In this document: positions 5,674-7,913 of the stretch, piece by piece
Numbering within the stretch: the stretch's first letter is position 1
Layout: the number at the start of each line of letters is the position of its first letter
NCBI GenBank assembly: GCA_028682985.1
Contig: JAJRAE010000068.1
Location: forward strand, 1-7,913
DNA from: Methanobacterium sp.
GTDB lineage: Archaea; Methanobacteriota; Methanobacteria; Methanobacteriales; Methanobacteriaceae
Reading direction: 5' to 3'
Length of the DNA: 7,913 nucleotides
Notes under the pieces: model-generated
What the model was told of the DNA's origin: nothing
Seen by the model: the letters and a program-made list of their open reading frames with translations, nothing else
Databases searched by the model: none
Translations under genes and position numbers: made by a program

Positions 5674-7245
5674 TTACAGGTTGACCACTACCGCGTCGTA
5701 GATGTGTTCAAATTCTTTAAGTTCGTCTAAAACTATTTCAGGCACGGTTTGATCTATCTTAACCACCATCACTGCTTCTCCGCCGGGTGCTTTTCTGCCT
5801 ACTTGCATCTTGGCTATGTTTATTCCGTGTTCGCCCAGCTTGGTTCCTATAGCACCGATAACACCAGGTATGTCCTGGTAGGATGATATCAATAAGTGTC
5901 CCTCGGTTTCTACATCAACCTTGTATCCATTTATAACTACTATTTTAGGTTCCTTATTGGATACTCCCTCTATTACTATGTTGTTGCCTTCGGATTTCAT
6001 TTCCACCCGGATCAGGCTGTCGTGTCCGTGGACTTCGCATCTTTTACCTTCCACCACAGTTATTCCCCGGTTTTCAGCTACGGCCATGGCGTTAACCAAG
6101 TTCACCGGTTCGGTGAGTATGGGGTTCAGTATTTCCTGCAGTATCATCCGGGTTAGCATATCAAGTTTGGGGTATTCTGCCAGCTCACCACAATAGGTTA
6201 CCTGTATCTCGTTGATGTTTCCCTTAGCGGTCTGGATCAGGAATTTACCGAGCTTAGCCATTAATTCGAAATAGGGTTTAATTAGAAGGAGTGTTTCCGG
6301 GTCCATCACCGGCATGTTTAACACGTTTTTAGGTGATTCACCTGTTAAGACTTTTTTTATCTCCTTGGCCACTATTATGGCGGCGTCTCTCTGGGCTTCT
6401 CTGGTGGATGCTCCGATGTGTGGGGTGGCAACCAGGTTGTCCAGTTCCAGTAACGGACTGCCTACTGGTGGTTCTTTTTCAAAGACGTCCAGCCCAGCAC
6501 CTCCGATTTCATCATTTTTTAATGCCTGGTAGAGGTCTTCCTCGTTTATAATTCCTCCCCTGGCGCAGTTGATGATGCATGCATTTTCCTTCATCTGCTG
6601 GAACTGCTCCTGAGCTATGGAGTGTTTAGTTTCCGGCGTGAGCGGTACATGGATGGAGATCACATCTGCCTCCCTAAAAAGGGTTTCCCGGTCCACTATC
6701 TTGGCCCCTAATTTTGCAGCCACATCTTCAGTAATGTAAGGATCGTTTACCAGCACTTCCATATTGAAGGCCTGGCATCTGGTTGCTACCTGACTTCCGA
6801 TACGGCCCATTCCTATTATTCCCAGGGTTTTACCGGATAGTTCGCTTCCCATGAATTTGTTCTTCTCCCATTTGCCTTCCTTAACTGATTTATCAGCTAT
6901 GGATATCTTACGGGCTAATGAGAGCAGCACGCCCATGGTGTGTTCTGCTACGGTTATGGAGGTTGATTCTGGTGCGTTTACCACCATGATTCCCTTCTCA
7001 GTGGCGGCCCCCACATCAACGTTGTCCACTCCAACCCCGGCCCGGGCTATTATCTTCATCTTCTTGCTGGCCTCTATTACCTCCCGGGTGACCTTGGTCC
7101 TGCTTCTAACCACGATAGCATCATAATCGGCTATGGAGTCAACTAACTCCTCTGGTGTAATATCTGTTTGAACAACAACATCTGCGATGTCTTTTAGCTC
7201 ATCAATTCCTTTTTCATTTATCTGATCAGCTATGAGTACTTTCAT
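5674..7245 (-). CDS. serA: D-3-phosphoglycerate dehydrogenase
   Basis: Oxidises 3-phosphoglycerate to 3-phosphohydroxypyruvate with NAD+, the first committed step of serine synthesis. Seen in 523 residues: substrate-binding half-domains with ARAGVGVDNVD (67-77); a Rossmann domain with GIIGMGRIGSQVA (142-154; Gly145, Gly147, Gly150); the catalytic set of the D-isomer 2-hydroxyacid dehydrogenases, Arg229 in ARGGIIN, Glu258 in FEKEPP and His276 in ATPHIGAST; an intervening domain (about 312-448) of the allosteric substrate-binding type; and a C-terminal ACT domain (about 450-523, HLLISSYQDIPGVIGAIG) that usually binds serine for feedback inhibition. The ~520-residue length is that of the long PGDH type. 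Start: ATG 7245 gives MKVLIADQINEKG, matching family N-termini, with AGGAG at 7261-7257 eleven bases upstream. The in-frame ATG at 7254 would leave only two bases. A TATA-like box lies near 7294-7302. Convergent with the glycosidase-like gene. Confidence 0.97.
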   Translation of the reverse strand: MKVLIADQINEKGIDELKDIADVVVQTDITPEELVDSIADYDAIVVRSRTKVTREVIEASKKMKIIARAGVGVDNVDVGAATEKGIMVVNAPESTSITVAEHTMGVLLSLARKISIADKSVKEGKWEKNKFMGSELSGKTLGIIGMGRIGSQVATRCQAFNMEVLVNDPYITEDVAAKLGAKIVDRETLFREADVISIHVPLTPETKHSIAQEQFQQMKENACIINCARGGIINEEDLYQALKNDEIGGAGLDVFEKEPPVGSPLLELDNLVATPHIGASTREAQRDAAIIVAKEIKKVLTGESPKNVLNMPVMDPETLLLIKPYFELMAKLGKFLIQTAKGNINEIQVTYCGELAEYPKLDMLTRMILQEILNPILTEPVNLVNAMAVAENRGITVVEGKRCEVHGHDSLIRVEMKSEGNNIVIEGVSNKEPKIVVINGYKVDVETEGHLLISSYQDIPGVIGAIGTKLGEHGINIAKMQVGRKAPGGEAVMVVKIDQTVPEIVLDELKEFEHIYDAVVVNL

Positions 7246-7293
7246 ATAGTCCATCTCTCCTATAGATTAAATAAAAACCATTTTCATTATCAA

Positions 7294-7302
7294 AATATAT
7301 TT
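7294..7302 (-). promoter_or_regulatory. Candidate TATA box of serA
   Basis: On the minus strand TAAATATATTTT covers about 7303-7292. A start site about 25 bases downstream would fall near 7270, giving a leader of about 25 bases that carries AGGAG (7261-7257). Position and composition are typical for a methanogen promoter. Confidence 0.5.
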
Positions 7303-7439
7303 AGAAAATCAATGGATTGTTCTTAGTTTTTCTATTATTATTTTCTATTTTTATTAGAAATAATATTATTGTAAATATTAGGTTTGGATTGAATAAATCT
7401 TAAATTTATTAGGGGAATAACTTTAAATTTATTGCCCTG

Positions 7440-7448
7440 TTATATAAT
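7440..7448 (+). promoter_or_regulatory. Candidate TATA box of the YbjQ-family gene
   Basis: TTATATAAT sits 43 bases before the ATG at 7492, preceded by GCCCTG where a BRE element would lie. A transcript starting about 24-26 bases downstream (near 7470) would have a leader of about 20 bases carrying GGAGGTG at 7479-7485. Confidence 0.6.
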
Positions 7449-7491
7449 AGATATTATGATATGTAAATTTCATTATTTGGAGGTGTAGTGA

Positions 7492-7833
7492 ATGGTAAGG
7501 GTAGAGGAATTCATAATATCCAGTGCAAATTACGTGCCTGGATATGAGATAGTTGAAACCAAAGGATTTGTATATGGATTAACCGTCCGCAGTCGTGGTG
7601 TGGGAGGTCAGATCGGTGCTGGAATACGCTCCATGTTTGGTGGGGAAATAAAGGAATACGTGAGTATGATGGAAGACACTCGTGATGAAGCACTACAGAG
7701 AGCCGTAGAACATGCTGTGGAATACGGTGCAAATGCAATAATAAGTGTTAGATATGACTCCAACGACATATCCGATATAATGCAGGAAATTCTGGCCTAT
7801 GGAACTGCTGTGGTGGCTCATAAAATAGAATAA
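7492..7833 (+). CDS. YbjQ/UPF0145 family protein
   Basis: 113 residues, the normal length of this family. Seen: an N-terminal strand and YEIVETKGFVYGLTVRSRGVGGQIGAGIRSMFGGEIKEY (18-56), a central helix with EDTRDEALQRAVEHAVEYGANAIISVRYD (61-89), and a closing EILAYGTAVV (99-108). These match the 'P..EIV...G.V.G.TVRAR...', 'GGE..EY', 'R..A..RM...A...GANAV....YD' and 'E..AYGTAV' signatures of YbjQ proteins. Known: members form pentameric rings, the domain is sometimes labelled heavy-metal binding, and no biochemical role is settled. No signal peptide or transmembrane segment. ATG 7492 is supported by GGAGGTG (7479-7485) six bases upstream, the best ribosome site in the window, and by the TATA box at 7440-7448. 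Monocistronic by appearance, divergent from serA and followed by a ten-T tract. Confidence 0.93.
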   Translation: MVRVEEFIISSANYVPGYEIVETKGFVYGLTVRSRGVGGQIGAGIRSMFGGEIKEYVSMMEDTRDEALQRAVEHAVEYGANAIISVRYDSNDISDIMQEILAYGTAVVAHKIE

Positions 7834-7871
7834 AAAACTTATTATTTTAAATTTTCACATATTTACTAATA

Positions 7872-7881
7872 TTTTTTTTTT
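7872..7881 (+). terminator. T10 tract terminator after the YbjQ-family gene
   Basis: Ten consecutive T residues about 40 bases after the stop codon, with AT-rich flanks and no stable stem. This is the strongest U-tract signal in the window and fits archaeal intrinsic termination. Confidence 0.55.
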
Positions 7882-7905
7882 AATAACTAAATAAGGGTAA
7901 TAATC

Positions 7906-7913
7906 ATGTTCAA
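7906..7913 (+). CDS. Possible start of a further gene, cut by the right edge
   Basis: ATGTTCAA begins here with AAGGGTAAT upstream (about 7892-7900), a plausible Shine-Dalgarno site at normal distance. Fewer than three codons are visible, so product and reality of the gene cannot be judged. Confidence 0.3.

Larger units (their letters stand above)
7255..7491. other. Divergent promoter region between serA and the YbjQ-family gene
   Basis: 237 AT-rich bases with no credible ORF. Besides the two TATA-like boxes described separately, it carries an 11-base direct repeat TTAAATTTATT at 7400-7410 and 7423-7433 (23-base period). The first copy is also the right arm of a perfect inverted repeat AATAAAT (7392-7398) / ATTTATT (7404-7410). 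Both copies end just upstream of the plus-strand TATA box. Confidence 0.6.

Noticed and set aside
5896..7126. Several plus-strand open frames of 72-91 codons opposite serA
   Set aside because: All are antisense to a highly conserved enzyme and arise from its codon bias; their translations look like random low-complexity Ser/Phe-rich peptides.
7246..7254. ATG 7254 as serA start
   Set aside because: Only two bases separate it from AGGAG, and ATG 7245 gives the conserved MKVLIAD N-terminus at a workable distance.

Overview
The window looks like chromosome from a pseudomurein-walled methanogen, most likely Methanobacterium or a close relative (Methanobacteriales). The grounds are AT-rich intergenic DNA with archaeal TATA-type boxes, Shine-Dalgarno sites of the AGGAGGTGA type, an archaeal aspartate dehydrogenase, an archaeal-type Thg1, a long D-3-phosphoglycerate dehydrogenase, and above all a secreted protein carrying what read as pseudomurein-binding repeats. 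No rRNA, tRNA, CRISPR array, insertion sequence or phage gene was seen.

Layout. At the left edge, on the minus strand, is the N-terminal part of an arginine deiminase/amidinotransferase-family protein (1-293), apparently with a TTG start. A 303-base AT-rich divergent spacer follows, with an operator-like palindrome over a TATA-like box and a leader hairpin. Then on the plus strand come a PRC-barrel protein (597-932) and, 10 bases later, L-aspartate dehydrogenase nadX (GTG start, 943-1707), probably one transcript. After a 160-base spacer come tRNA-His guanylyltransferase thg1 (1868-2614) and a JAMM/MPN metallopeptidase (2647-3087), 32 bases apart.

The largest gene (about 3225-5561) encodes a secreted multidomain protein: signal peptide, glycoside-hydrolase-like TIM barrel, two pseudomurein-binding-type repeats and three SbsA/Big-type Ig-like domains. 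Its reading frame has no ATG, GTG or TTG in front of the signal peptide. The best-placed initiator is ATT at 3225, so either initiation is non-canonical or the start codon has been lost. It converges on serA (minus strand, 5674-7245). A divergent spacer with a clear promoter on each side separates serA from a YbjQ/UPF0145 protein (7492-7833). A strong T-tract follows, and the first codons of another gene may begin at 7906.

Most of the genes are housekeeping: NAD precursor synthesis (nadX), serine synthesis (serA) and tRNA-His maturation (thg1). The part most worth following is the cell-wall-targeted glycosidase-like protein. Its architecture suggests an enzyme acting on the pseudomurein sacculus or on an associated glycan. 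The PRC-barrel protein also deserves a look, because small archaeal PRC-barrel proteins have been tied to cell division in haloarchaea.
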